This document shows positions 51,979 through 62,000 of a stretch of DNA of 64,000 nucleotides, one piece after another; the first letter of the stretch is position 1; each line of letters begins with the position of its first letter. The position numbers were made by a program, and so were the translations under genes. This DNA is from an uncultured Alphaproteobacteria bacterium (GTDB lineage Bacteria > Pseudomonadota > Alphaproteobacteria > Thalassobaculales > Thalassobaculaceae), in contig CALMRI010000009.1 of NCBI GenBank assembly GCA_937776645.1, positions 1-64,000 on the forward strand, read 5' to 3'. The notes beneath the pieces were generated by a model, which saw only the letters and a program-made list of their open reading frames with translations, was not told where the DNA came from and did not search any database.

Positions 51979-52686
51979 TTATTGACCAAAGAGCCCGAGC
52001 GCCGTCAGGTGCGGCGGCAACAGCTCTGGCCGGGTGAAATGATGAACCTGGAAGCCAAGCGCCTGAGCTGTATCGATATTGGCTTGGCTGTCATCGACGA
52101 ACAGACTCCGGCTAGGTGTAAGCTTAAAGCGCTGAATCAGTAATTTGAAGATCGCTGGATCGGGTTTGACCAGACCTTCCTCGCCGGAGACCACCACGCC
52201 GTCGAAATCTCGGAGGAAGTCAAACCGTTGGCGGGTCATGGCGAAGGTCTCGCGGCCGAAATTGGTCAGGCCGTGCACCGGAATACCGGCCTCGCGCAGC
52301 CGTCGCATGCAGTTGACGGTGGTCTCGACTGGGCCCGGGATCAGTTCCTGGAAACGGCCGTAATAGGCCGCGATTTCGATCTGCCATTCGGGGTGTTGGC
52401 GGTGCAATGTTCTCTCGGCGTCGGCGATCGAGCGGCCGAGGTCCTGCTGTATGTTCCAGTCCTGGGTGCAGACATTGGCCATGAACCAGTCAATCCGCGC
52501 CTCGTCTGGCTGGCCGCCGGCACCGAGGAGGATTTTGCGATAGAGCGCACGGGGATTCCAGTCGATCAGGACGTTACCGACATCAAGGATCACCGCGTCG
52601 ACCGCCCGACTGTTCAGCTTACTTTTCCCGAGAATCAGGATCGATGGCCAACAACAGGGCGCTATGATCGAAATCGGCCATGCCAT
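51979..52686 (-). CDS. HAD-superfamily hydrolase (subfamily IA); start codon uncertain
   Basis: AVILDVGNVLIDWNPRALYRKIL; FDGVVVSGEEGLVKPDPAIFKLL; SLFVDDSQANIDTAQALGF; the true start is probably downstream of 52686. Confidence 0.82.
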   Translation of the reverse strand: MAWPISIIAPCCWPSILILGKSKLNSRAVDAVILDVGNVLIDWNPRALYRKILLGAGGQPDEARIDWFMANVCTQDWNIQQDLGRSIADAERTLHRQHPEWQIEIAAYYGRFQELIPGPVETTVNCMRRLREAGIPVHGLTNFGRETFAMTRQRFDFLRDFDGVVVSGEEGLVKPDPAIFKLLIQRFKLTPSRSLFVDDSQANIDTAQALGFQVHHFTRPELLPPHLTALGLFGQ

Positions 52687-53569
52687 TGTCCACCATGTGA
52701 TCCCACAGCGTTAGATTGGCGCGTAGTCCCGGTAGCGTCAGGTTGACGGACTCGGCCAACTGCACCGCCTCGGCGATATCCTTGCGCTGGATCGAGCATT
52801 TGGCGCGGGGTTCGTAATCACCTTCGACCATCCGCTCACCATGCAGCTCCAGGATCCGGCTATGGGCGAAGCCGCCGAACAGGGCCTCGCGGATTTTCGC
52901 TGGTTCGACCCCGGCGTGGCGGGCCAACGCGAAGGCCTCGGCCACTGCGCCAATGGTCAGGCCAACGATCATTTGGTTGGCGGATTTTGCAATCTGGCCG
53001 GCACCCACCGCCCCGACATGGGTGATCCGCTGGCCCATTGCCTGAAAAAGCGGTAGTGCCCGGTTGAAGGTGGTGTCGCTGCCACCAGCCATGATCGTCA
53101 GCGTGCCGTTCCCGGCCGCTACCGTGCCACCGGATACCGGCGCGTCGAGCCACTCGGCCCCGGTCTGGTGCAGGCGGTCGGCGAAACCTTGGGTCCGCAG
53201 CACCGAGGTCGTGCCCATGTCGATCAGCAAGCCCTTGGCGCCAAGGCCGTGGACGACGCCATAGCTATTCTCGTCAGGATCGAACACCACCATTTCGACG
53301 GCGTCGGCGTCGCTGACCATGACGATCGTCGCCTCGGCGCCATCGGTTACGTCGCGCGGGCAGGCGCACACCGCGGTGGCGCCAATCTCCTCGGCAAGGT
53401 CCGCGGCCTTCTTGCGGGTCCGGTTCCACACCCGCAAAGCCGCACCGGCGGCCCGCAATTGCCGGGCCATCGGCGCCCCCATCAAGCCAAGCCCGACCAA
53501 CCCGACTGTTCGACCAGACAGATTGGGCGCTTGGTCGTCCACCTCGTTACCCGGCGTCGAGCCGCTCAT
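52619..53569 (-). CDS. NAD(P)-dependent oxidoreductase, 3-hydroxyisobutyrate dehydrogenase family
   Basis: TVGLVGLGLMGAPMARQLRAAGAALRVWNRT; DAPVSGGTVAAGNGTLTIMAGG; GAGQIAKSANQMIVG. Confidence 0.9.
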   Translation of the reverse strand: MSGSTPGNEVDDQAPNLSGRTVGLVGLGLMGAPMARQLRAAGAALRVWNRTRKKAADLAEEIGATAVCACPRDVTDGAEATIVMVSDADAVEMVVFDPDENSYGVVHGLGAKGLLIDMGTTSVLRTQGFADRLHQTGAEWLDAPVSGGTVAAGNGTLTIMAGGSDTTFNRALPLFQAMGQRITHVGAVGAGQIAKSANQMIVGLTIGAVAEAFALARHAGVEPAKIREALFGGFAHSRILELHGERMVEGDYEPRAKCSIQRKDIAEAVQLAESVNLTLPGLRANLTLWDHMVDNGMADFDHSALLLAIDPDSREK

Positions 53570-53916
53570 GCTCTCTTTTCCACGCGCCGAGCATAGCGGG
53601 CGACGGAACCGCGCTCGATCGCGGCGGCAGTCAGTCGCTCGACCTCAATCTCATGGCGCAGCATCACAAAAAAACGCAATTCCTCCTGGGTGGCATCACC
53701 GTCGACGGCGATGGCGCCGTCGAAGCCATCCTTCTCGGTCAACAGATCCGTGCAGGGGCCGGCGATCCCTAAAAAATTACCGGTTTCGAAGTCTTTTAAC
53801 ATAGGCAGGCCGACCACCATTTCGCGGATCGTGGCTAACTCCGGATCGGCGAGGTCTCCGTCAGTTGACGCAGCGAGCACGACAGAATCAATCAGGGCGG
53901 CATGATAGCTAATCAC
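53566..53916 (-). CDS. TerB-like protein, apparently shortened internally
   Basis: MISYHAALIDSVVLAASTDGDLADPELATIREMVVGLPMLKDFE...DGDATQEELRFFVMLRHEIEVERLTAAAIER. Confidence 0.55.
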   Translation of the reverse strand: MISYHAALIDSVVLAASTDGDLADPELATIREMVVGLPMLKDFETGNFLGIAGPCTDLLTEKDGFDGAIAVDGDATQEELRFFVMLRHEIEVERLTAAAIERGSVARYARRVEKRA

Positions 53917-54571
53917 ATTTTCTCCGGACCGATGAGTAAGGCCGTTAGCCGACCACTGCTGATGTGGTCTTTCGGTGCATCGATAACAATCTGCGCCGAT
54001 TTATACAACCCAACCACTGTTTTGCCGAACCCTCGGGCGGGGTTATATAAGTCGAGGTATCAGGTCACCCAGTCAAAGCCACCTTACTCACAGCCAATAA
54101 AGTCCGCCAATTGATGAAAGGGGTTCTCAATGTCGGTCTGCGGGTCTTCGCGATTGTCCTGGTCGGAGATGGCCGTGGTCGATCGGGTTCTCGACGAACT
54201 GTTTCACGTGGTTTATGGCGGTGCGGTGTTCGGCATCTTTGCCCTGACGATCAGTGTGGGCGCGGTGGCGTCCGGCCATTGGGCGGCGGCGACGACGATT
54301 TCAGCAGGTCGTCGGCCGGGACCCTGGTCTTCATACTGGCGGTTCGCTACCGGCTCCTGGTCGGTCAAGCGAGCACGGTGTTCCTGATCTCAACCGTGCT
54401 GTCGGCGCGGATCCTGCCCGCGCGGATAGATTTTGTTTTCGGGGCCGGTTGGGGGCGGTTTGAAAAATCCGCGACCAGCCCGATGGTGCCTCGTATTGCA
54501 TCTTGGCTCGCTCTGTAGGAGGCTTGCGTTTCCAACCCCTTCCTTCTCCCACCGCCGATACCGAGGTTGCC

Positions 54572-55963
54572 ATGACCCATTGCCCTCCCGATCCTCTCGA
54601 GAATGGCGGTATCGCCAGTTATGCTGTGGCCCTGCGCACCGGGCGAACCAGCGCTAGCGCTGCCACCCGGGCCTATCTTGACCGGATCGAGGCCCTGGAC
54701 GGCAAGCTTGGCGCTTATCAGTATGTCGCTGGCGGCCAAGCGATGGCGGCGGCGGAGGCGATCGATCAGTTGCTGGCCGCCGGTACCGACTTGGGGCCGC
54801 TGATGGGAGTGCCGGTCGGGATCAAGGATATTTATGCGGTCGAGGGCATGCCCACGACCAATGGCTCGCTCTATGACGCCTCGCATATCACCGGACCGGA
54901 GGGGAGCTTTGTTCATGGCCTGAAACAGGCCGGCTGCATCGTGCTAGGTAAGACCAAGACGGTCGAGTATGCGCTGGGTGCCACCGGGGTGAATGAGGCA
55001 CGGGGCACGCCGTGGAACCCCTGGGATCTGGAAACCCACCGGGCGCCGGGCGGCTCGTCGAGCGGCTCCGGCGTTGCCACCGCGACCGGGATGTGCGCCT
55101 TCGCCATGGGTTCGGATACCGGTGGTTCTGTGCGGATCCCCGCTTGTTTCAACGGTATTTTTGGACACAAGACAACGATTGGGATGTTGCCGACCGACGG
55201 GGTGTTCCCGCTCTCGCCGACTCTAGACACGGTGGGCCCGCTGACCCGCAGCGCTGCCGACGCCGCGATCATTCACGCCATCGTCACCGGCGAGAATATC
55301 CCGAGCGCAGCGCAGCTCTCTGGGCTGCGTCTGGGGCGCCCAACCACCTATTTCTTCGAGGATATCGACGCCGACGTTCGGGCCTGCATCGACGAGGCCC
55401 TAGCCTCGCTGATCGCCGCCGGGGTTGAGATCGTCGACGTTGAGATTCCCGACGCGACCGAGCGCGAATGGGTGTTCCCGGCGATCTGCCCGCCGGAGTT
55501 TCTGGCCGCGATTGGCGAGAACGCATTCAATCAGGCGCGTCCGAATATGGACCCGACTACCGCCGCCCGCGCCGCCAAGGGCTTTGACGTCACCGGGGTT
55601 CAGCACGCGGCGGCGGTGATCCGTCATCACGAGCTGGCGGCGCTAGCCGATGACGCCATGGACGGTCTCGATGGTTGGGTCGGTCCGACCTGCCCCTTCG
55701 TGCCGATGCCGATCGGTCATTTGCGGGAGAACGAGGCGGCAGCGGCTCGTTCGGCGCAATCCTCGCGCAATACCCAGCCCAGCAATATCTTCCGACAATG
55801 CGCGATCAGCACCCCGGTGCATCAGTTCGGCTCGGTGTTGCCGGTTGGTCTGCAAATCATGTGCCGCAATGGCGCCGATGCCCACGCGCTGGCTATCGGC
55901 ATGGCCATCGAGGCGCATTTCGGCCCCTCGCCGCGCCCGGATCTGAGTGGGACCTTAGGATGA
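54572..55963 (+). CDS. Amidase signature family enzyme
   Basis: GVPVGIKDIYAVEGMPTTNGS; HRAPGGSSSGSGVATATGMCAFAMGSDTGGSVRIPACFNGIFGHKTT (Ser-cisSer-Lys triad region). Confidence 0.92.
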   Translation: MTHCPPDPLENGGIASYAVALRTGRTSASAATRAYLDRIEALDGKLGAYQYVAGGQAMAAAEAIDQLLAAGTDLGPLMGVPVGIKDIYAVEGMPTTNGSLYDASHITGPEGSFVHGLKQAGCIVLGKTKTVEYALGATGVNEARGTPWNPWDLETHRAPGGSSSGSGVATATGMCAFAMGSDTGGSVRIPACFNGIFGHKTTIGMLPTDGVFPLSPTLDTVGPLTRSAADAAIIHAIVTGENIPSAAQLSGLRLGRPTTYFFEDIDADVRACIDEALASLIAAGVEIVDVEIPDATEREWVFPAICPPEFLAAIGENAFNQARPNMDPTTAARAAKGFDVTGVQHAAAVIRHHELAALADDAMDGLDGWVGPTCPFVPMPIGHLRENEAAAARSAQSSRNTQPSNIFRQCAISTPVHQFGSVLPVGLQIMCRNGADAHALAIGMAIEAHFGPSPRPDLSGTLG

Positions 55964-56014
55964 GTGGGGTCTAAGGAATAGCCCGGATTGTCGGTCGGTG
56001 ATGCCGTTCCGGCT

Positions 56015-57178
56015 TTAAACCGTTACGATAAGCGAGGTGCTGTACATCAACACCAGACCCAGCACGCCCCCAGCCAAAAGACTGCTGAGAGGTTGCGGCG
56101 CGGCGCTGTCGAGATAGCGCCGCTGGATCAGCAGGCCGACCTCGATTAACACCTGGAGGATCGCGCCGGCCCCAACTGCCAGGGCGATCGCCGCCCAATG
56201 GGTGCTAAAGGCCTGGACGCCGACCCACAGCCCGAGCACCGCCGGTAGGCCGGCCAATGCTGACAAGCCGCACAGCATCAACAAGTCCGGCCTTTGATCG
56301 GTGAGAGGGGCGACGATGCCGATCCCCTCGGTGATGTTGTGCAGCGTGAAACCGATGACGAGGAACGAGCCGAGCGTTACCGCCCCGCTGGCAAAAGCGC
56401 CGCCTATCGCTAGACCTTCGCCAAAATTATGTAACCCGATGCCAAGCGCGATCGCGCAGGCCAGCATTGCTGGACCGCGTCCGTTACCGCTGCCGGCGCC
56501 AAGGCGGCGACCGATCATGAACAGGCCGACGGCAGTGACCAGGGCGACCAGCCACACCACCTTCCTGATTGACAGTGTCTCGGCGGATTTTTCGGCAAGG
56601 TCTTGTGCTTCCGACAAGGTGTCGACGAAAAGATAGGCGAGCAATCCCATGGTCAAGGCCAGTACAAAGGCCATGATGCCTGGTCCTGCGGCACGAAGCG
56701 CCGGAAAGAACAGCATGCCCAGGGTGACTGGCACCATGCCGACGAACAGGCCGATAAGACCAAGGAACCAGCCCAGGCTTGAGGCCGGATCGGGCGTCGA
56801 CATCGCGACGTCGATTGCGTAGTCGAACGTGGCGCCAGTGTTCGTCAGCACGGTGATGTGATGGCTTTCGCCCTGCACCCACGGATAGTTCATGGTGATC
56901 CAGGCGGTTCGTAGCCGGCTCAACGGGCCGGGCGGTGTCTGTTCAAATTTCCAGTAGGCGCCGTCGACCTGGACCTGCGCCACGGACATCGCCTCGGAGC
57001 TTTCCGCCCGTAGCCGGAGTTTCAGCTCGCCTTGATTGATTTGCGCAAGCTCGATCGTTAGTTTCTCGACGGGCGGGGCATTGCCACGCAGCACCGCCAG
57101 CGGGTCCAGCTGGACGAAACCGATCGCCACCAGGACGATCATCAGGAAGGGGCCGGCGATGCGCAGGATTTGTCGCAT
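56015..57178 (-). CDS. ZIP-family metal transporter with an N-terminal extracytoplasmic extension
   Basis: MRQILRIAGPFLMIVLVAIGF..(hydrophilic beta-like segment)..; ALGIGLHNFGEGLAIGGAF and GFTLHNITEGIGIVAPL metal-binding helices. Confidence 0.85.
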   Translation of the reverse strand: MRQILRIAGPFLMIVLVAIGFVQLDPLAVLRGNAPPVEKLTIELAQINQGELKLRLRAESSEAMSVAQVQVDGAYWKFEQTPPGPLSRLRTAWITMNYPWVQGESHHITVLTNTGATFDYAIDVAMSTPDPASSLGWFLGLIGLFVGMVPVTLGMLFFPALRAAGPGIMAFVLALTMGLLAYLFVDTLSEAQDLAEKSAETLSIRKVVWLVALVTAVGLFMIGRRLGAGSGNGRGPAMLACAIALGIGLHNFGEGLAIGGAFASGAVTLGSFLVIGFTLHNITEGIGIVAPLTDQRPDLLMLCGLSALAGLPAVLGLWVGVQAFSTHWAAIALAVGAGAILQVLIEVGLLIQRRYLDSAAPQPLSSLLAGGVLGLVLMYSTSLIVTV

Positions 57179-58266
57179 TACGCAACGACCTCGAAATGGC
57201 CCATCCAGCCAAGCTCGGCGAACTCCGATTGATGGGCATGAAACATGTAGCGCCCCGGCTCGAACCCGGCGAAGGAGAATTCGACGATCCCCCGCTGCCC
57301 CTGGCACAGCATCACCGTATCGATCGTCCGTGAGGTCGGGGCCAGCGTGGTGCCGTGATCGTGGTAGTCGAAGAAGTTCGCGTGCAGGTGAAATGAGTTG
57401 ATCTGGTCGAACTCGGTGATGTTGATTAGATAGATCCGCACCGGTCGATCGCGCGCGATGGCGATCGGCTGCTTGGCGTAAGCATGGGCCACCGTGTTGA
57501 CGGCGTAGACCTCGTTCTCATCATCGAAATTCGTGTCGAACCCGTTCATCACCATGACCATTTCTTGCCAGATAGCGTTTTCCGGCGTGCCGTGCTGGCG
57601 CGACCGGGCGATGGCGATGGCCTGGGGATCGAGATCGGGGTGCAGATCGGGGTCAGGGTCGATGATGAAGCCGCCATAAAGGCCCTTATGAATATGCCGT
57701 TTTAGCGGTATTGAATGACAGTGATAGAGGTGGCAGCCGAAGGGATAAGCATCAAAGCGATAGGTAAATTCGCCGCCCGGTTCGACTTCGCCGGCGCCGG
57801 TCAGACCATCCATGCTGGCCCCGTGGATGCCATGAAAATGCATGGTGTGCGGCATCGATCCATTGTTTCGAAAGACGATACGAAGCCGTTCGCCCTCGGT
57901 CACCCGCAACGTCGGACCCGGCACCCGGCCATTGTAAGTCCAGGCCGAAAATAAAACGCCAGGGGCTATCTCGATCTCCTTGTCCTCGGCGGTGATCAGA
58001 AACTCGCGAACCGTACGGCCATCGCTATCAACGGATGTGACGCCACGATCCCAGTCGGTCAAAATGCTGTGCGGATCGAAACCATTGCTGGCTGGATCCA
58101 CATCGCCAACGGTCATCATGCTACCGGCAGCGTGGGGCGAGTGGCCTTTCGGTGTGTCGCTGGATGTCGCCAAGGCGGCGGACGCACTGGCGCCAATCAA
58201 CCCAAGCCATGACCCCACGAGGCCAGTGCCAAGCAAATGGCGACGGTTGATGCGCGGGAAATTCAT
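57178..58266 (-). CDS. Multicopper oxidase family protein with Tat-like signal
   Basis: NRRHLLGTGLVGSWLG leader; HTMHFHGIHGASMDG; GCHLYHCHSIPLKRHIHKGLYG; NSFHLHANFFDYHDHG; GRYMFHAHQSEFAELGWMGHFEV; its stop overlaps the ZIP ATG by 1 nt. Confidence 0.9.
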   Translation of the reverse strand: MNFPRINRRHLLGTGLVGSWLGLIGASASAALATSSDTPKGHSPHAAGSMMTVGDVDPASNGFDPHSILTDWDRGVTSVDSDGRTVREFLITAEDKEIEIAPGVLFSAWTYNGRVPGPTLRVTEGERLRIVFRNNGSMPHTMHFHGIHGASMDGLTGAGEVEPGGEFTYRFDAYPFGCHLYHCHSIPLKRHIHKGLYGGFIIDPDPDLHPDLDPQAIAIARSRQHGTPENAIWQEMVMVMNGFDTNFDDENEVYAVNTVAHAYAKQPIAIARDRPVRIYLINITEFDQINSFHLHANFFDYHDHGTTLAPTSRTIDTVMLCQGQRGIVEFSFAGFEPGRYMFHAHQSEFAELGWMGHFEVVA

Positions 58267-58751
58267 CGATCGAATGGCCCAATGATTCTAAAAGTTAGTA
58301 TAGTCTAAATATGATAGCTTCGATAAAGAATTGTCAATGGTTGATGGGACTCGGGTGGAAGGCCCGTAGCCTCAATTATTACTGATTCCTAACCTTAGTT
58401 GTCATCTCAGCGCTGACTCACTGTTGCACTGTAAAAAATGCCCCGGCGTCCTGGCGAACGGCAGGACACACGCCGAAACACGTCCACGTTGATGGATGGG
58501 CGAGGAATAGGAGATATATATCGTCTATTTCCCCCATTTTACGATGCCGAGAGGACTCAGGCTCCAGCTCTACCGTCCGGCTGGACGACGGATGAAATAT
58601 GTTGAAAATGGGTAATGCCCGGCGGACTTAATCAAGTCCAGGGACGCGGTCGCGGTTCCTGGACCCCAGTGAACGCCGCCCGGCTTGACAACTTCGCCCC
58701 GGATTGTCCTGCTTGGCTTCTATCGACAGGACACGGGCGGGAATGGGCATC

Positions 58752-60365
58752 ATGAATCAGCACGCGGACATCTATGACTACATCATCGTTGGTGCTGGGT
58801 CGGCGGGTTGCACGCTGGCCTATAGGCTGACCGAGGACCCGAAGGTCAAGGTCCTGCTGTTGGAGGCCGGCGGCAAGGACAGCAATATGTGGATCCATAT
58901 TCCCGTCGGCTACATCAAGACCCTGGACATGCCGAGTCTCAACTGGCGCTTCGAGACCGAGCCGGAAGCGGGTACGAATAACCGGGCGATCCCAATTCCG
59001 CGTGGTAAGGTGCTGGGAGGCTCCAGCTCGATCAACGGTATGGTCTATGTGCGCGGCCAACCACTAGATTACGACACCTGGTCACAGCTTGGCAATCGCG
59101 GCTGGTCTTATGAATCGGTGCTGCCCTATTTTAAGAAAGCCGAGAACTACGAAAGCTCCGACAATCCGGCGCGCGGCAAGGGCGGTCCGCTGAACACCTC
59201 GGAAGGCACTGAGCGGGCCGAGGTGCTGGACGCGATCATCGATGCCGCTGAGCAGTCGGGGTATCCGAAAAACCTTGATTACAACAGCGGCGATCAGGAA
59301 GGCTTCGGCTATTTCCAGGTCACCCAGAAGAACGGTAGGCGCTGGTCCACCGCCAAGGCCTATCTGGAACCTGCGATGGGCCGGTCAAACTTGCACCTGG
59401 AAATCAAAGCTCAGACTACCAAGGTGATACTTGAAGGCAAGCGCGCCGTCGGCGTGGCCTATCGACAGGGCGGGCGCGAAAAGCAGGCTCGGGCCGGGCG
59501 CGAGGTGTTGCTGGCCGCCGGCGCGGTGCAGTCGCCGCAACTGCTGGAGCTGTCTGGCATCGGTGATCCCGCGGTGCTCGGCGCCCATGGTATCGAAGTG
59601 GTGCATGCGCTGGCAGGGGTTGGCGCCAATTATCAGGATCACTACATCGTTCGCCAGACCTGGAAGGTCAAACAGCCGATCACCCTGAACGAGCAGACGC
59701 GGGGGTTCTTCATCGCGAAAGAGGTCCTGAAATACGCCTTTACCCGCAAAGGAATCATGACTTTTCCCGGCGGCATCTTGTCTGGCTATGTCCGCACCCG
59801 TCCGGAAGTCGCCGGGCCGGACGTTCAATACACAATCGTTCATGCCAGCTTCAAGGACGTCAAAAAGCGGGTCTTTGACACCCATCCAGGAATGACTATT
59901 GCGCCGTGCCAGTTGCGCCCTGACAGCCGTGGCACCATCCACATCAAATCCTCGGATCCGCAGGCAGCGCCGGCGATCCGTGGTAACTTTCTGGCAGAGG
60001 AGAACGATCAGCGGACCATCGTCGCGGGCATGAAGATCGCCCGCACCATTGTTGGCGCCCCGGCGCTAGCGGCCTATGCTGGCGATGAGATTGATCCGGG
60101 TCGAGATGTGAACACTGACGACGAGTTTCTGGCCTTCGCTCGGGCCTATGGCAACACGGTCTATCACCCCGTCGGCACCTGCAAAATGGGCAGCGACCCG
60201 ATGGCAGTGGTAGATGACCGGCTGAAAGTGCATGGCATCGAGGGTTTACGAGTAATCGACGCCTCGGTGATGCCGACTCTGGTCTCCGGCAACACCAACG
60301 CCCCGACTATCATGATCGCCGAAAAAGCCGCGGACATGTTGAAGCAAGACGCCAAGGTTGGGTGA
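58752..60365 (+). CDS. GMC-family oxidoreductase (choline dehydrogenase-like)
   Basis: [90 protein letters not shown]. Confidence 0.92.
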   Translation: MNQHADIYDYIIVGAGSAGCTLAYRLTEDPKVKVLLLEAGGKDSNMWIHIPVGYIKTLDMPSLNWRFETEPEAGTNNRAIPIPRGKVLGGSSSINGMVYVRGQPLDYDTWSQLGNRGWSYESVLPYFKKAENYESSDNPARGKGGPLNTSEGTERAEVLDAIIDAAEQSGYPKNLDYNSGDQEGFGYFQVTQKNGRRWSTAKAYLEPAMGRSNLHLEIKAQTTKVILEGKRAVGVAYRQGGREKQARAGREVLLAAGAVQSPQLLELSGIGDPAVLGAHGIEVVHALAGVGANYQDHYIVRQTWKVKQPITLNEQTRGFFIAKEVLKYAFTRKGIMTFPGGILSGYVRTRPEVAGPDVQYTIVHASFKDVKKRVFDTHPGMTIAPCQLRPDSRGTIHIKSSDPQAAPAIRGNFLAEENDQRTIVAGMKIARTIVGAPALAAYAGDEIDPGRDVNTDDEFLAFARAYGNTVYHPVGTCKMGSDPMAVVDDRLKVHGIEGLRVIDASVMPTLVSGNTNAPTIMIAEKAADMLKQDAKVG

Positions 60366-60519
60366 GACGGGCGTGGCATGCGGAAGAATGTAGAAATATG
60401 AGGCGTTGTGATGACGACTAGGGTCACTCCGCTGAACCCACCAACCGATGAAACACGTTGACCTGGGCGCTGGCTTAGCTATCTTTGTGTCGGAACGCTT
60501 TATCGGGAATGGACCGCCG

Positions 60520-61296
60520 ATGGCCTCGCTCGCCAGCCGTCTTGCCGCCGCCCGCCTCGACGGGGGCACCGTGACCCTCAGTGATGATGAGACGCCGCGC
60601 GACGCCGGTCAGGCCTACGCATTACAGGCCGAGGTGTTCAGCTATTTAGGGGCGGCTTCGGATGCCTGGAAGGTTGGTTCAACTTCGCCTGAATCACAGG
60701 CCAAGCTGGGTACCAGCGAACCGGGCGCGGCGCGGGTGCCGGCGCAGTTCCGGTTTCACGCTGGAGAGGCGGTGCCAGTGTATGCCTCCCATGACCTGTG
60801 GATCGAAGGGGAATTCGCCTTACGGTTAGGCTGCGACCTGCCGCCGCGTGAGACGCCTTATACCTACGGGGAGTTGACCGACGCCATTGATGGGGTGGCG
60901 CCCTCGTTAGAGGTGGTTGGCTCGCGCCTGGCCGAGGGGATCGCCCATGGCGGCCGGTTCCGGGTGACCGCTGATGGAGGCGCCAATGTAACGCTCAGCA
61001 CCGGCGCGGTGATCGCCGATTGGCGCCGGTTCAATCTGCCAAACCACCGACTGAAACTGTTTCGCAACGGCGAAGAGGTGGCCGCCGGTCCCGGCAGCCG
61101 GGCGTTGGGCGATCCCCTGAATGTCATGGTCTGGATCGCCAATCATTTACGCGGTGGCGAGGGGTTAAAGGCGGGGGAGATGGTGTCGACAGGCACCTGC
61201 ACCGGTTTGATTCGGGTGGCGCCAGGGGATTCTCTAATGGCGAATTTTGGCCCTATCGGGTTGATTGAGGCGCGGTTGGTGGCGGCGGGCGCCTAG
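60520..61296 (+). CDS. 2-keto-4-pentenoate hydratase/fumarylacetoacetate hydrolase-family protein
   Basis: WKVGSTSPESQAKLGTSEP; DLWIEGEFALRLGCDLP; GEMVSTGTCTGLIRVAPGDSLMANFGPIG. Confidence 0.8.
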   Translation: MASLASRLAAARLDGGTVTLSDDETPRDAGQAYALQAEVFSYLGAASDAWKVGSTSPESQAKLGTSEPGAARVPAQFRFHAGEAVPVYASHDLWIEGEFALRLGCDLPPRETPYTYGELTDAIDGVAPSLEVVGSRLAEGIAHGGRFRVTADGGANVTLSTGAVIADWRRFNLPNHRLKLFRNGEEVAAGPGSRALGDPLNVMVWIANHLRGGEGLKAGEMVSTGTCTGLIRVAPGDSLMANFGPIGLIEARLVAAGA

Positions 61297-61329
61297 CAAT
61301 GTTGAGTCTGCTGGAGGTAAAACTGTCGC

Positions 61330-61924
61330 TGCAGCGGCAGTTTGGCCCGGGGGGCGGCCGCGACCCGGCTGATCCGGCTGCGGGAAGACCCGGCGCGCGG
61401 CGGGTCGCATGTCCCTTCGTCGAGGACTCTCTCGGGTGTCGCTATCCCGGCAATCTGGAGCGCTTTAGCGACTGGTCGGTATATTTCTACGTTGCGCATA
61501 TAGCGGCCATGAGTTGAGCCTGCTGGGGCGATATGGTGGCCGCCTTGCGTCGCATCCGCATCAGGGTCCGGTGGTCGCCTGTGATATCGACCGAATGCCG
61601 GCCATCACACCCTGGTCCGGCTCGTCGTCGGCGACGATTGCCGGGTTGAGCAGGACCTACCGACCACGGGTATCATCAAAATCGATGTCGGGGGGGTCGA
61701 CCGTCCACCGCTGGCCGGGCTTTGCCAGAACCATCGAAGAGGCGGCGCCGGTCGTGCTGCTGGAGACCAACCCCTATACTTGGTGCAGTTTCCCGATGCG
61801 CCAAGCTTTGGACACGGTGCTGCCAACCGCAAACCTGTATGACTTGCGGACGACGCCAAGCCCCAGCGGTTACCGCGCCGCTGCGCTTTGGTCTATCTTG
61901 GAAAATGTTCGCCATACCGAATAA
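61330..61924 (+). pseudogene. Decayed FkbM-family methyltransferase
   Basis: Pieces in different frames: LGCRYPGNLERFSDWSVYFY / ELSLLGRYGG / IIKIDVGGVDRPPLAGL / ARTIEEAAPVVLLETN. Confidence 0.6.
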
Positions 61925-62000
61925 CCGCCCGGCGCTGAAGGCGTAATACGCGCCGTCGCTCACAAGGTTGTCGAGCGGTCGCGGTTGATCGGGTGAAGGC

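Noticed and set aside
54111-54518. Small membrane-protein-like fragment (MAVVDRVLDELFHVVYGGAVFGIFALTISVGAVASGHW)
   Set aside because: Frames are inconsistent and no family is recognisable; not enough support for a call.
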